A stretch of 64,000 bases of DNA from Cordylochernes scorpioides (lineage: Eukaryota > Arthropoda > Arachnida > Pseudoscorpiones > Chernetidae): assembly GCA_030710605.1 (NCBI GenBank), contig CP092874.1, positions 21,057,880 to 21,121,879 on the forward strand, in the 5' to 3' direction. Position 1 is the stretch's first letter, and every line of letters begins with the position of its first letter. The translations under genes and the position numbers were made by a program. This document shows, piece by piece, positions 30,222 through 42,705 of the stretch. The notes under the pieces are model-generated. The model saw nothing but the letters and a program-made list of their open reading frames with translations. It was not told the DNA's origin and searched no databases.

Positions 30222-32370
30222 TCTGTGTGTACATCCAGTAGGATCAATGTTCCCAGAGTGGAAGTATGTAACAGTGGATAGACCAAACAGGTAAATTCTG
30301 TGTGTACATCCAGCAGGATCAATGTCCCCAGAGTGGAAGTATGTAACAGTGGATAAACTAAACAGGTAAATTCCGTGTGTACATTCAGCAGGATCAATGT
30401 CCCCAGAGTGGAAGTATGTAACAGTGGATAGACCAAACAGGTAAATTCCGTGTGTACATTCAGCAGGATCAATGTCCCCAGAGTGGAAGTATGTAACAGT
30501 GGATAGACCAAACAGGTAAATTCCGTGTGTACATCCAGCAGGATCAATGTTCCCAGAGTGGAAGAATGTAACAGTGGATAGATCAAATAAATACTTTCCG
30601 TGTGTACATTCAGCAGGATCAATGTCCCCAGAGTGGAAGAATGTAACAGTGGATAGATCAAACAGGTAAATTCCGTGTGTACATTCAGCAGGATCAATGT
30701 CCCCAGAGTGGAAGAATGTAACAGTGGATAGACCAAACAGGTAAATTCCGTGTGTACATACAGTAGGAGCGATGTCCCCAGAGTGGAAGTATGTAACAGT
30801 GGATAGACCAAACAGGTAAATTCTGTGTGTACATCCAGCAGGATCAATGTTCCCAGAGTGGAAGTATGTAACAGTGGATAGACCAAACAGGTAAATTCTG
30901 TGTGTACATCCAGTAGGAGCGATGTCCCCAGAGTGGAAGTATGTAACAGTGGATAGACCAAACAGGTAAATTCTGTGTGTACATCCAGTAGGAGCGATGT
31001 CCCCAGAGTGGAAGAATGTAACAGTGGATAGACCAAACAGGTAAATTCTGTGTGTACATCCAGCAGGATCAATGTTCCCAGAGTGGAAGTATGTAACAGT
31101 GGATAGACCAAACAGGTAAATTCCGTGTGTACATACAGTAGGAGCGATGTCCCCAGAGTGGAAGAATGTAACAGTGGATAGACCAAACAGGTAAATTCCG
31201 TGTGTACATTCAGCAGGATCAATGTCCCCAGAGTGGAAGAATGTAACAGTGGATAGACCAAACAGGTAAATTCCGTGTGTACATCCAGCAGGATCAATGT
31301 TCCCAGAGTGGAAGTATGTAACAGTGGATAGACCAAACAGGTAAATTCCGTGTGTACATTCAGCAGGATCAATGTTCCCAGAGTGGAAGTATGTAACAGT
31401 GGATAGACCAAACAGGTAAATTCCGTGTGTACATACAGTAGGAGCGATGTCCCCGGGGTGGAAGTATGTAACAGTGGATATATCAACATGTAAATTCCGT
31501 GTGTACATTCAGCAGGATCAATGTCCCCAGAGTGGAAGAATGTAACAGTGGATAGATCAAACAGGTAAATTCTGTGTGTACATACAGTAGGAGCGATGTC
31601 CCCAGAGTGGAAGTATGTAACAGTGGATAGACCAAACAGGTAAATTCTGTGTGTACATCCAGTAGGAGCGATGTCCCCAGAGTGGAAGTATGTAACAGTG
31701 GATAGACCAAACAGGTAAATTCTGTGTGTACATACAGTAGGAGCGATGTCCCCAGAGTGGAAGTATGTAACAGTGGATAGACCAAACAGGTAAATTCTGT
31801 GTGTACATCCAGTAGGAGCGATGTCCCCAGAGTGGAAGTATGTAACAGTGGATAGACCAAACAGGTAAATTCTGTGTGTACATACAGTAGGAGCGATGTC
31901 CCCAGAGTGGAAGTATGTAACAGTGGATAGACCAAACAGGTAAATTCTGTGTGTACATACAGTAGGAGCGATGTCCCCAGAGTGGAAGTATGTAACAGTG
32001 GATAGACCAAACAGGTAAATTCTGTGTGTACATCCAGTAGGAGCGATGTCCCCAGAGTGGAAGTATGTAACAGTGGATAGACCAAACAGGTAAATTCTGT
32101 GTGTACATACAGTAGGAGCGATGTCCCCAGAGTGGAAGTATGTAACAGTGGATAGACCAAACAGGTAAATTCTGTGTGTACATCCAGTAGGAGCGATGTC
32201 CCCAGAGTGGAAGTATGTAACAGTGGATAGACCAAACAGGTAAATTCTGTGTGTACATACAGTAGGAGCGATGTCCCCAGAGTGGAAGTATGTAACAGTG
32301 GATAGACCAAATAAATACTTTCCGTGTGTACATTCGGTAAGATCAATGTCCCCAGAGTGGAAGAATGCAC
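30222..32370 (-). repeat. 75-bp satellite array, about 29 units
   Basis: Unit: ACAGTGGATAGACCAAACAG, GTAAATTCTGTGTGTACATC, CAGTAGGAGCGATGTCCCCA, GAGTGGAAGTATGTA. Being 25 codons long with no stop, it leaves three reverse frames open for 258-789 residues. Between 31560 and 32290 units mostly alternate CATCCAG and CATACAG, a 150-bp higher-order repeat. Coding is unlikely because variants change residues freely and all frames are open. Confidence 0.9.
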
Positions 32371-32379
32371 CGTTGACAG

Positions 32380-32930
32380 AGAGAGGGACTAAAAGTGGGG
32401 AGGTCCAGGTATATCGATCTGTGATCGATATTTGAGATCGACCTGTGAGTGGACAATGGCCGTATTCTTGGTCATCCCCCGTGACGCCTTTGTCCATTCT
32501 TTTGTTGAATACTTTCTCCTTTCTCTTATCGAATCTGGGGAAATGCATCTCTCTTCTTCACCCCCCACTCCATTAGTATGGCGTCAACTAACTTCACCCC
32601 AGTTCCAACACGTGGACCTTTCTTGGTAAAAGATTCTTTCTCGCTCTCTCTCTCAATCCTATTTAAATTCTTATATTCAAAATCTCTCCTGTCAAAATAG
32701 AAACAAAAGATACGTACGAGATATCCATTGAATTGGCTCAGTCAATTGGTCATCTAAATAACTTTTGATAAATTTAGAATATTTTATAAATCTCTTTTGC
32801 ATATGATCAAACCGAAACTACTATGGATTGACAAAGGTCATAAGCCAAAACCATGGTATCTAAGTAAGCGTTCCGAATTTTCTAAAGCTGGTGTTGTGGT
32901 GTGATTACTGACTCTCTCTTCCTAGAATCT
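32380..32930. other. Mostly unassigned; decayed family B ribozyme near 32820-32870
   Basis: TTGACAA, GGTCATAAGCC, AAAACCATGGTATCTAAG and then AGCTGGTGTTGTGG mirror the 23.55-kb hammerhead and its downstream sequence with transitions. The rest shows nothing recognisable. Confidence 0.5.
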
Positions 32931-32932
32931 GC

Positions 32933-33125
32933 TACACTCATGGACAAAATTTAAAAAAGTTTCATATTTTGTCGCCAGTCGTCAATTTTTTTAAAAGGAG
33001 ACAGAGGTTGTTCACACTTGGTTATCTCGGGTGTCTTCAATAAAGGTCACTGTAATATCTTTCAGTTATTATCCCGATATACATGCTGAAACGTACAACT
33101 TCCTCAAGTTGTGTCCATGGGTGTA
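32933..33125. mobile_element. Tc1/mariner-type MITE, single-unit copy
   Basis: TACACTCATGGACAAAATTT to inverse GTCCATGGGTGTA, with one 123-bp half. Confidence 0.75.
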
Positions 33126-33278
33126 GATAGACTATATGATCAAAGGATGGGGAATAGTAATCGAATATGATTTCAGTTTTCGATAAGGACTATAAAAGAA
33201 AGATTTACATCATAACTCTTTTTAGTATTATTTAATCATAAATGAGAGCCTTTCGACAAGGCTCTTTCTCAGCTGAAA

Positions 33279-33378
33279 NNNNNNNNNNNNNNNNNNNNNN
33301 NNNNNNNNNNNNNNNNNNNNNNNNNNNNNNNNNNNNNNNNNNNNNNNNNNNNNNNNNNNNNNNNNNNNNNNNNNNNNN
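33279..33378. other. Assembly gap, 100 N
   Basis: Exactly 100 N. The right edge is a pogo-like MITE terminus, suggesting the gap lies in that repeat. Confidence 0.99.
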
Positions 33379-33460
33379 AGTCCCAAGAGGGGGCGCTATA
33401 GACAGGTTTAACTGTATATATATTGATGATAATATAAAATAAAGAGAAAATAAAAAGATA

Positions 33461-33531
33461 GCGAAAAGCGTGTTCGAACCAGGGACATCAGGTTCTTAAG
33501 TCTAAAGCTTACGCAGCTAGGCTATTTTGCC
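33461..33531 (-). tRNA. tRNA-derived sequence (copy 2 of 2)
   Basis: Near-identical to 4981-5051 including the AGAGAAAATAAAAAGATA flank. A box TAGCCTAGCTG, B box GGTTCGAAC, anticodon loop CTTAAGA. Structure incomplete. Confidence 0.5.
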
Positions 33532-33539
33532 TTTTGATG

Positions 33540-34260
33540 ATAATATATTATTTGTATTATTTATTCAAAAGAATCATCATTAAATATCCCTATTCATATT
33601 AAACACTATTAAATCTTTATCACAATATTTCTATTTCATATCAAAAGATTCAAAAGGCCATAATGGTTATGTCTACAAATCTAAATTTGAGGGGTCAAAG
33701 TGCAATGACCTCTGCCAGCTAAAATCTGACTTACTGTATTTTTTGTCTTTTTAATCTTTTTATTTATTTTTTATTTTTGGTTTTATTATAATTAGGATCG
33801 AGAATAAAGGAACTTTTTTACATTTTCTTTTATTATGTTAAAGGTCCATCTGAATATTCTCAATTTTGTTCATAGAAATCTTCTAGCGTCTTCTTCTATG
33901 GCAAAATTTTGCTCTATAATCTGTTTTTATCATTTAAATAGGCTTCGAAATTTGTCGCATTTCTATCTACTATATGCAATTAAGGTGTAATGATATAGTA
34001 ACCAATAAGTAAAAACAGTAATATTTTATATATAGTGATATTACAATAATTATAAGCTTAATATATTTCTTTAGAATACTTTAAATATTGTGCCTCAAAA
34101 CTTTTAAAGAAATCAGACGATTAAATTAATGTAACCAGACGATATGTCTAAAGATGCATTTCTGAAATATACTCTTCCATATATATATAATAAAACATAA
34201 CAAAATAGTTGCATTTATTATTTATCTCAATTCCCCCTTTAAAATTAAATAAAACAAAAA
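33540..34260. other. No recognisable feature
   Basis: AT-rich, apparently single copy in this window. Confidence 0.4.
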
Positions 34261-34289
34261 ATTAAATCAGACGATAATTTTAATTATGA

Positions 34290-34317
34290 GCAGACGAACT
34301 TTTCATTGCGCGCCAAA
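34290..34317 (+). promoter_or_regulatory. GCAGACGA plus E2F-like palindrome
   Basis: GCAGACGA at 34290-34297 and TTGCGCGCCAAAA (E2F TTTGGCGC on the reverse strand, 34310-34317), 12 bp apart. Confidence 0.35.
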
Positions 34318-34386
34318 AAATCCGACGATTCTTTTTTATTCTCTTGTCGTCGTAGCAACTAGCAAGATTCAGGTCAAGCAACTCAC

Positions 34387-34475
34387 CTAAGGGTTGACAT
34401 GATGATCATTTGGTAGTATGATGATGTACACCGTTGGCGTCCATCTTGAAATACAGTTTAGCGCATGCGCAATGT
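34387..34475 (-). CDS. Possible first exon and promoter of a host gene
   Basis: Reading the reverse strand, an exact NRF1-type palindrome GCGCATGCGC (34461-34470) is followed 17 bp later by CAAGATGGACGCC, which resembles a YY1/TISU start element. That ATG (34442-34444) opens a 12-codon frame. A second ATG at 34398-34400 starts MSTL and runs straight into a consensus splice donor, CCTTAG|GTGAGT, at 34387/34386. The layout (NRF1 site, short leader, uORF or start, strong donor) fits a TATA-less housekeeping promoter with a short first exon reading left. No second exon was recognised. The protein is unknown. Confidence 0.35.
34461..34470. promoter_or_regulatory. NRF1-type site GCGCATGCGC
   Basis: Perfect core palindrome in DNA that is otherwise CpG-poor. 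Confidence 0.45.
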
Positions 34476-35444
34476 ATTGATTCTTTAGCCAGGTGGGGTT
34501 GTCGATCCGTTCTTCAGGTCTGAGCCCCTGGTTGAGTTTGTAAACAGATTCTTCTGTCACAATGACCCTTCTTCTCTACCCCCACCCCCCTCTTTCCTCC
34601 CCTTGATTTGATTTATTATGTACCCTTAATTTGATTGGGTATTGAATTACATTAGGCCTATATTCTCTCTTTGTTCTCAAACCTTCCTCTATTTACCTTA
34701 TTTCTAATACTATTTACTTCATTTAGATAATTTAGAAAATACCCTGCAGCACTTACAATTTATATGAAAAAAATGTTCAAATATTTAATAACGCAAAAAA
34801 AACTATTGATATAATCTAAACTGTATTTAAACATATATATATGTACGATATGTAATTAAGTAATTACATAAAAGGTAATTAACACAATGTATACTCAAAT
34901 GGTAGGTAGAAAATATTTAATTTGAAGAATTTACCTTTCAGTTACTTATGTACACACTCACCAAAATGTAATCAAAAATCTATAATGTAGTAAGTTAAAA
35001 AATAATGGACAACACTCAGTTTGTTCTATATAAAGATATTGTAATTTTTTTCTATTGAGAATATATAAAATGAAACCGAAAATGAAACTTAAAAAATAGG
35101 GAATTATGTAACATATGCAAATTTATACAAAATAATACGAAGACCTGAGGGTATTACCATATTCATGGAATATATTACCACAACAATAATACACGATTTT
35201 TCTATTTTACGATTTTTCTCCAAATTTCTCTTCCATTTAAAAAAAAAAGTTGTTTTTCTGAATATTTCAGTGATAAAGAGAATGGGAGAGATGATATACT
35301 CTCAATTGTTTTTTAAGTGCGCATCTTTCTCTCAATATCTTATATACATATCTATGAAGTTTTAAAGATATTTGACCTAGTTTATTTTGTACAAAGCAAT
35401 ACCGCGTTATCTATATATATAAAATGAAAGGATTTAAAAGCACG

Positions 35445-35705
35445 AATGTTTCTTTTATATATAATACAAACTTCTACTGCCCTTACTGCGATGAAAAAAT
35501 ATATTGGGAGGGCTTGGCTCATCAGTGGTGAACCCTCTCGGCAGTTTCGCCAATTTAATCTAACAGACAGCTCTAATAGAGCTCTAAGAAGTGGTCTGGT
35601 AGATTAAATTGGCGAAACCGCTGGGAGGGCTCACCACTGATGAGCCTAGCCCTTCCAATATATATATTTTTTGCATTGAACAGTTATTTTCAAGAACTAT
35701 GACCT
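35445..35705. mobile_element. Short F1 fold-back element
   Basis: Both outer arms (CTTCTACTGCCCTTACTGCG side and the motif) are joined through a roughly 35-bp centre, a deletion form. Motif copies are at 35514-35553 (minus) and 35609-35647 (plus). Confidence 0.75.
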
Positions 35706-35989
35706 GTTTGAAAGTTAATTAAAGTTAAAATATGTAAATATTATTTTCGGTAATATGTTTCTTATGATATACCTTCATGGACAAAACTTAAGGAAGTTTC
35801 CTATTTTAATCATAAACCATTCCTTGGCGCGTTATTACTTTATATTCATATTGATAAAGTTAAAAAATAACTAATCTATTTATTGGCTTAATTGTCTTAA
35901 TTAAGCTTTCCTGTATATAAATTTCTCATGTAACCATTAAATGTGATTAGCTTTAAAATAATAATAATAACATTGCTTTTTACTAGTAC

Positions 35990-38900
35990 TATTACTGTTA
36001 TTTCTGTATGTATCCTACATTTCTGGCTTTGGAGAATCTGTATAAGACTAAAAGGTCTTAATAAAGCTTCTTGTTGTTGTTGATTACTGGTACTATTACT
36101 GTTATTCCTGTATGTATCCTACATTTCTGCTTGGAGAATCTGTATAAGACTAAAAGGTCTTAATAAAGCTTCTTGTTGTTGATTACTAGTACTATTACTG
36201 TTATTCCTGTATGTATCCTACATTTCTGTCTTTGGAGAATCTGTATAAGACTAAAAGGTCTTAATAAAGCTTCTTGTTGTTGATTACTGGTACTATTACT
36301 GTTATTCCAGTATGTATCCTACATTTCTGCTTGGAGAATCTGTATAAGACTAAAAGGTCTTAATAAAGCTTCTTGTTGTTGATTACTAGTACTATTACTG
36401 TTATTCCTGTATGTATCCTACATTTCTGTCTTTGGAGAATCTATATAAGACTAAAAGGTCTTAATAAAGCTTTTTGTTGTTGTTGATTACTGGTACTATT
36501 ACTGTTATTCCTGTATGTATCCTACATTTCTGCTTGGAGAATCTGTATAAGACTAAAAGGTCTTAATAAAGCTACTTGTTGTTGATTACTAGTACTATTA
36601 CTGTTATTCCTGTATGTATCCTACATTTCTGACTTTGGAGAATCTGTATAAGACTAAAAGGTCTTAATAAAGCTTCTTGTTGTTGATTACTAGTACTATT
36701 ACTGTTATTCCTGTATGTACCCTACATTTCTGCTTGGAGAATCTGTATAAGACTAAAAGGTCTTAATAAACCTTCTTGTTGTTGATTACTAGTACTATTA
36801 CTGTTATTCCTGTATGTATCCTACATTTCTGGCTTTGGAGAATCTGTATAAAACTAAAAGGTCTTAATAAAGCTTCTTGTTGTTGTTGATTACTGGTACT
36901 ATTACTGTTATTCCTGCATGTATCCTACATTTCTGGCTTTGGAGAATCTGTATAAGACTAAAAGGTCTTAATAAAGCTTATTGTTGTTGTTGATTACTGG
37001 TACTATTACTGTTATTCCAGTATGTATCCTACATTTCTGCTTGGAGAATCTGTATAAGACTGAAAGGTCTTAATAAACCTTCTTGTTGTTGTTGATTACT
37101 GGTACTATTACTGTTATTCCTGTATGTATCCTACATTTCTGCTTGGAGAATCTGTATAAGACTAAAAGGTCTTAATAAAGCTTTTGTTGTTGTTGATTAC
37201 TGGTACTATTACTGTTATTCCTGTATAGTTTCCTACATTTCTGGCTTTGGAGAATCTGTATAAGACTAAAAGGTTTTAATAAAGCTTTTTGTTGTTGGTT
37301 ACTGGTACTATTACTGTTATTCCTGTATGTATCCTACATTTCTGCTTTGGAGAATCTTTATAAGACTGAAAGGTCTTAATAAAGCTTTTTGTTGTTGTTG
37401 ATTACTGGTACTATTACTGTTATTCCTGTATGTATCCTACATTTCTGCTTGGAGAATCTGTATAAGACTGAAAGGTCTTAATAAAGCTTTTTGTTGTTGT
37501 TGATTACTGGTACTATTACTGTTATTCCTGTATGTACCCTACATTTCTGCTTGGAGAATCTGTATAAGACTAAAAGATCTTAATAAAGCTTCTTGTTGTT
37601 GATTACTAGTACTATTACTGTTATTCCTGTATGTATCCTACATTTCTGGCTTTGGAGAATCTGTATAAAACTAAAAGGTCTTAATAAAGCTTCTTGTTGT
37701 TGTTGATTACTGGTACTATTACTGTTATTCCTGCATGTATCCTACATTTCTGGCTTTGGAGAATCTGTATAAGACTAAAAGGTCTTAATAAAGCTTATTG
37801 TTGTTGTTGATTACTGGTACTATTACTGTTATTCCAGTATGTATCCTACATTTCTGCTTGGAGAATCTGTATAAGACTGAAAGGTCTTAATAAACCTTCT
37901 TGTTGTTGTTGATTACTGGTACTATTACTGTTATTCCTGTATGTATCCTACATTTCTGCTTGGAGAACCTGTATAAGACTAAAAGGTCTTAATAAAGCTT
38001 TTGTTGTTGTTGATTACTGGTACTATTACTGTTATTCCTGTATAGTTTCCTACATTTCTGGCTTTGGAGAATCTGTATAAGACTAAAAGGTTTTAATAAA
38101 GCTTTTTGTTGTTGGTTACTGGTACTATTACTGTTATTCCTGTATGTATCCTACATTTCTGGCTTTGGAGAATCTTTATAAGACTGAAAGGTCTTAATAA
38201 AGCTTTTGTTGTTGTTGATTACTGGTACTATTACTGTTATTCCTGTATGTATCCTACATTTCTGCTTGGAGAATCTGTATAAGACTGAAAGGTCTTAATA
38301 AAGCTTTTTGTTGTTGTTGATTACTGGTACTATTACTGTTATTCCTGTATGTACCCTACATTTCTGCTTGGAGAATCTGTATAAGACTAAAAGATCTTAA
38401 TAAAGCTTTTTGTTGTTGTTGATTACTGGTACTATTACTGTTATTCCTGTATGTCCTCTACATTTCTGCTTGGAGAATCTGTATAAGACTGAAAGGTCTT
38501 AATAAAGCTTATTGTTGTTGTTGATTACTGGTACTATTACTGTTATTCCTGTATGTACCCTACATTTCTGCTTGGAGAATCTGTATAAGACTAAAAGATC
38601 TTAATAAAGCTTCTTGTTGTTGATGATTACTGGTACTATTACTGTTATTCCTGTATGTATCCTACATTTCTGACTTTAAAGAATCTGTTTAAGACTAAAA
38701 TGTCTTAATAAAGCTTTTTGTTGTTGTTGATTACTGGTACTATTACTGTTATTCCTGTATGTACCCTACATTTCTGCTTGGAGAATCTGTATAAGACTAA
38801 AAGGTCTTAATAAAGCTTTTTGTTGTTGATTACTGGTACTATTACTGTTATTCCTGTATGTATCCTACATTTCTGACTTTGGAGAATCTGTATAAGACTA

Positions 38901-39232
38901 AAATGTCTTAATAAAGCTTTTTGTTGTTGTTGATTACTGGTACTATTACTGTTATTCCTGTATGTACCCTACATTTCTGCTTGGAGAATCTGTATAAGAC
39001 TAAAAGGTCTTAATAAAGCTTTTTGTTGTTGATTACTGGTACTATTACTGTTATTCCTGTATGTACCCTACATTTCTGCTTGGAGAATCTGTATAAGACT
39101 AAAAGGTCTTAATAAAGCTTTTTGTTGTTGATTACTGGTACTATTACTGTTATTCCTGTATGTCCTCTACATTTCTGCTTGGAGAATCTGTATAAGACTA
39201 AAAGGTCTTAATAAAGCTTTTTGTTGTTGTTG
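35990..39232 (+). repeat. About 100-bp satellite derived from a retroelement tail, about 32 units
   Basis: Units of 94-104 bp: GATTACTGGTACTATTACTG, TTATTCCTGTATGTATCCTA, CATTTCTGCTTGGAGAATCT, GTATAAGACTAAAAGGTCTT, AATAAAGCTTTTTGTTGTTG. Each contains the AAGACTAAAAGGTCTT hairpin and an AATAAA. A block near 36780-37330 recurs 820 bp later with the same private variants. A single related unit lies at 45915-46010. Confidence 0.9.
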
Positions 39233-39266
39233 TATTATCAATTCACTCTTTCCTAACTGCTGACAA

Positions 39267-39284
39267 ATACCCCCCCCCCCCCCC
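39267..39284 (+). repeat. C-run of about 18
   Basis: Longest C run in the window, 35 bp after the satellite ends. Confidence 0.85.
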
Positions 39285-39299
39285 AATACTGTACTGTAG

Positions 39300-40480
39300 A
39301 AGTAAGTACTGGAATATCTTACGCTACGCGACATCAATCCAATATGCAAATATATTGAACAGTAAGTAAATAAGTAATGGGAATTTGTTCCGGACAGGTT
39401 GATAAATTGCCTTTAATTTATTCCTGACGAACTCAGTGTGTGTTTTCCCTATTTTCTTCCTTTAACTTTAATGATGCGAACGGATTTTATAAACGATTAA
39501 TTTTGTTATTTATTTCCATTTGTTTTTCAATATATTTGGAAAATATGCAATTTTATCTATCATATAGCTAACCCAGGCTCCTGGAGCGTATCCATGTATC
39601 ACCAACTACCCAATTTTTCTCTATTTTATCAAATGATAGAGGTAAATATGCGATGATTTATTGGATCTATAACAAGCTTTCGAGTATTTTTCATACTCTT
39701 CTACGAATCGTTTTTTATATTTAACTATTATTTTTTCTAAGAATAAATAAATCTTTACAATTTTATTATATTATTTTCATTTTTTTATTTACATTTATAT
39801 ATTATTATAATTTACATTATATACACTATTATTTATATTTATAAATATACTAATTTATAGGGAACATATATTCAAGTTAATAATTCCTAATTTTTAATCT
39901 TAATTTTGTGCTTTTTTTTAACATTGTATTATTCTCGTTTGAATTTATATAGGATCAAACGTAAAATATTTTTCGATTTCTTTTGGGTTCCACACATTTC
40001 AAAATATATAAAACGATACAAACTATTTTTTCTCTCTTTTCTTATTTTTAAAAAAGTTTTTTTTTCTCATCTTATTCTAATCCATCTCTCTCTCTCATAC
40101 GATTTAAAAAAATATATATAAAAATTCTCCTTTAAAATATTTTCAAAGGGTTTTTTCTATATTTCTATGATAAAATATAAAGGATTTAAATGTATTTGAC
40201 CATTGACCATTATAAAAAAAGAATATTTAGGAGTTTATTAAATTCCTAAAAAATTCTATTTATTCTAGGTTAAAGAAGGCAATATATATATTATAATATA
40301 TTTTAAAATGAAAGTATAATTAATGAATTTAATACTATATTTTAAAAATATATATATTTAATCTCCCTATTTATTAGTTTAATCTATTTTGCATACAATA
40401 TTTTATTCCATTTATATTTTTATTCCTTTAAATGTGCCCATTCATTGTATAGATATGATAATAGTTATTATTTTAAGAAA
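39300..40480. other. AT-rich, no gene seen
   Basis: Contains GGCTCCTGGAGCG (39575), shared with the LINE fragment at 6200, and GTATTTTTCATAC with CGAAAGCTTG-type sequence at 39660-39705, a decayed fold-back. Otherwise nothing. Confidence 0.4.
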
Positions 40481-40483
40481 ATA

Positions 40484-40625
40484 AAACACACACACACAAA
40501 AGCCTTTATTAAGACACACTGGTCTTATAGAGGATTCTCCCCGAGATTACAAGAGAGATAGGGCTGTGAAAGTGGGGAATATACAGAAGAAGAAAAAGAA
40601 AGATTATGTAAGTATGATATATGTA
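40484..40625 (-). mobile_element. Retroelement 3' tail with (TG)n end
   Basis: Inverse of the 10490-10630 sequence: (CA)n, then GCCTTTATTAAGACAC and GAGGATTCTCC. Confidence 0.65.
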
Positions 40626-40639
40626 AGAACATAAAACAT

Positions 40640-41049
40640 GAAAGTACCAAAGTTGCTTTTATACATAATACAAACTTCTACTATCTTTACTGCGATGAAA
40701 ATATATTGGGATGGCTTGGCTCATCAGTGGTAAACCCTTCCAGCGGTTTCGCCAATTTAATCCACCAGACCACTTCTCAGAGTTCTAATACTGTATTGGA
40801 CGATTCTGCTTATACTCGTATATGCAGCACTGAAGGATGGAATCTCAGAAATGGTTTTCAAGAAAACTATGGACACAAGCTTATAGGACAGTAGAATTAC
40901 ATTCAAATATTTGCATCGAGCAATTATCTTCCGTAAACAATAAAGGCAAGATATTTTTTCATCGCAGTAAGGGCAGTAGACGTTTGTATTATATATAAAA
41001 TAAATATTCGTGCTTTTAAAACCTTTCATTTTATATGTATAGATGGCGC
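40640..41049. mobile_element. F1 fold-back element
   Basis: Outer blocks ACAAACTTCTACTATCTTTA and inverse near 40970, with motif copy at 40716-40755 (minus); the right arm has lost its motif. The right end reads TATAGATGGCGCG. Confidence 0.75.
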
Positions 41050-42190
41050 GTTATTGAGAGAGAGATTTGTGTTAATATTAACTAATAATGAAAGATTTTT
41101 AGATTCTTTCAAATAGTTTGTTGATTGGAGCCTATTTGGGGCCTATGTTTATTTGGGACCTATAACGTTAATAGTGATAATGATAAAAAAAACAGTTGGC
41201 ACAAAATTAAATAAATGACTTACCACAAGTTTTCTTTTAATAATATATTTATTGGAAGCATTCGGGTTTTGCTCTTTTTCAACCTTTAGGTAAAAGGATA
41301 ATCCCTATAGGTTGAGAAAGAGAAAGACTCGAAAGCTATTAAATAATTCTAAATTAACCGTGCGTTAGATACATTTCTTATATTCAGAAATCAAAAGAAA
41401 GTTTTATTGTTGATAAACAGACGCTATATTTCACACAATTCAAGAGATCATTTTAATACAAAAGAAAAACAAAGTTATAAAAATAAACTTTATCATAGAA
41501 ACGAATCTCAATAGGAAAAGAATTGTCACAGAGTAAACAATGGTGCCAAGTATATCTTTCCTTAGTTTCTATCGGTATCATTGAGGCAAACGATTTTCAT
41601 TAGTTTTTCCTTTGTCTCTTTCATCAATCAAATCTCTAATGAAATCTTCTGAGTTTTAATAAGTGAAGCATAAACTAATAAAATGTCGTCTTTTGATTAG
41701 AATCGATTGGAGGGTTATACCCTTTTTTTGAAGGGCGCTTAATTTTGAAAATATCAGTGAATTTTAATTTAAAAATATTTCTTTTTCTTCTTCTGCTTAA
41801 CGTTCAATTTAAGACTTCAATATTAATTAAGAAGAATGCAGATAATTTAATAGAGTTTTTAGATTAAAACACAATAAATTTGAAATAATTAAAGATGAAT
41901 TTATAATTGGAATTAAGATTGTGTCTTAATTTTTTTAGATTTAAATTTTTAAAAATATCAACACCACCCTTCCCCAAAATTAACATATGATTTGAATAAA
42001 TTAAATTTTGTGAATTAGGCGTATTTTAACCCTTATAGAAATGTAATAAATATTGATTTGATATTAATTTATAGTATACAATTCTTTTTTTAAATACAAG
42101 TATATAATATGAGAATTTTCAAATATTAGAAGGGTTTAAGATACAAATAAGAATATACAATTATATAATAATATATTTTTATATTAATAT
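41050..42190. other. No gene seen
   Basis: AT-rich. 41260-41345 contains GGTTGAGAAAGAG and CTCGAAAGCT, a decayed fold-back of the CGAAAGC type. Confidence 0.4.
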
Positions 42191-42194
42191 AAAA

Positions 42195-42705
42195 TTATAA
42201 TACAATATAATGCGGTTTATGATTGTAAAACGACATTTGAAAATTATCCCGCATACGTTTCTTTTGAATGAAAAATCGATTACCATCCCTGGACACTTTT
42301 ATTTTTCCGTTTATCATTAATCTTCACAATTCATCCTTTCATAATTCATCCTTTATTTCCTTTATTTCGACTTTGAGCGCTATGTGCCCCCTAGGGACAC
42401 TTGCACTTTAAACATAAACAAATATTTTGAAAGAAAAGAAAGAAAGATATTTTAAATATGTACAGAATTAGTATGCAAGTTGGTTAGATGGAAAGATAAA
42501 TATATATATATCAACACAATTGATATATGTACAAAGGGTTGGTGTGCAAATTTAGTTAAATGAAATCAAATTGTGTAAAGTATTGTGTGTATTCATAATT
42601 CATCCCTAAGGTAAGAAATAATCGTTATTTCTCCTTAAAAATAAATTTCGATTTTTCGTTCAAAAGAAACGCATGCGGGATAATTTTCAAATGTCGTTTT
42701 ATAAT
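42195..42705. mobile_element. Broken tRNA-core fold-back element with LINE-tail insertion
   Basis: The left arm (AACGACATTTGAAAATTATC) and the tRNA core edge (CATCCCTGGACAC) end near 42345. A LINE 3' tail (GAGCGCTATGTGCCCC, about 42350-42415) and AT-rich sequence intervene, and the right arm resumes at about 42595. Nested insertion is the simplest reading. Confidence 0.6.

Noticed and set aside
30222..32370. Regular repeats suggesting a CRISPR array
   Set aside because: Units are head-to-tail with no unique spacers, and the DNA is animal nuclear sequence.
30132..32548. Reverse open frames up to 789 residues, with THRIYLFGLSTVTYF repeats
   Set aside because: The 75-bp satellite is 25 codons long and free of stops in three frames, so long frames are automatic. 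Variants are not biased to synonymous sites and all frames are equally open.
33242..33442. 66-aa frame across the gap
   Set aside because: It includes 100 N and is meaningless.
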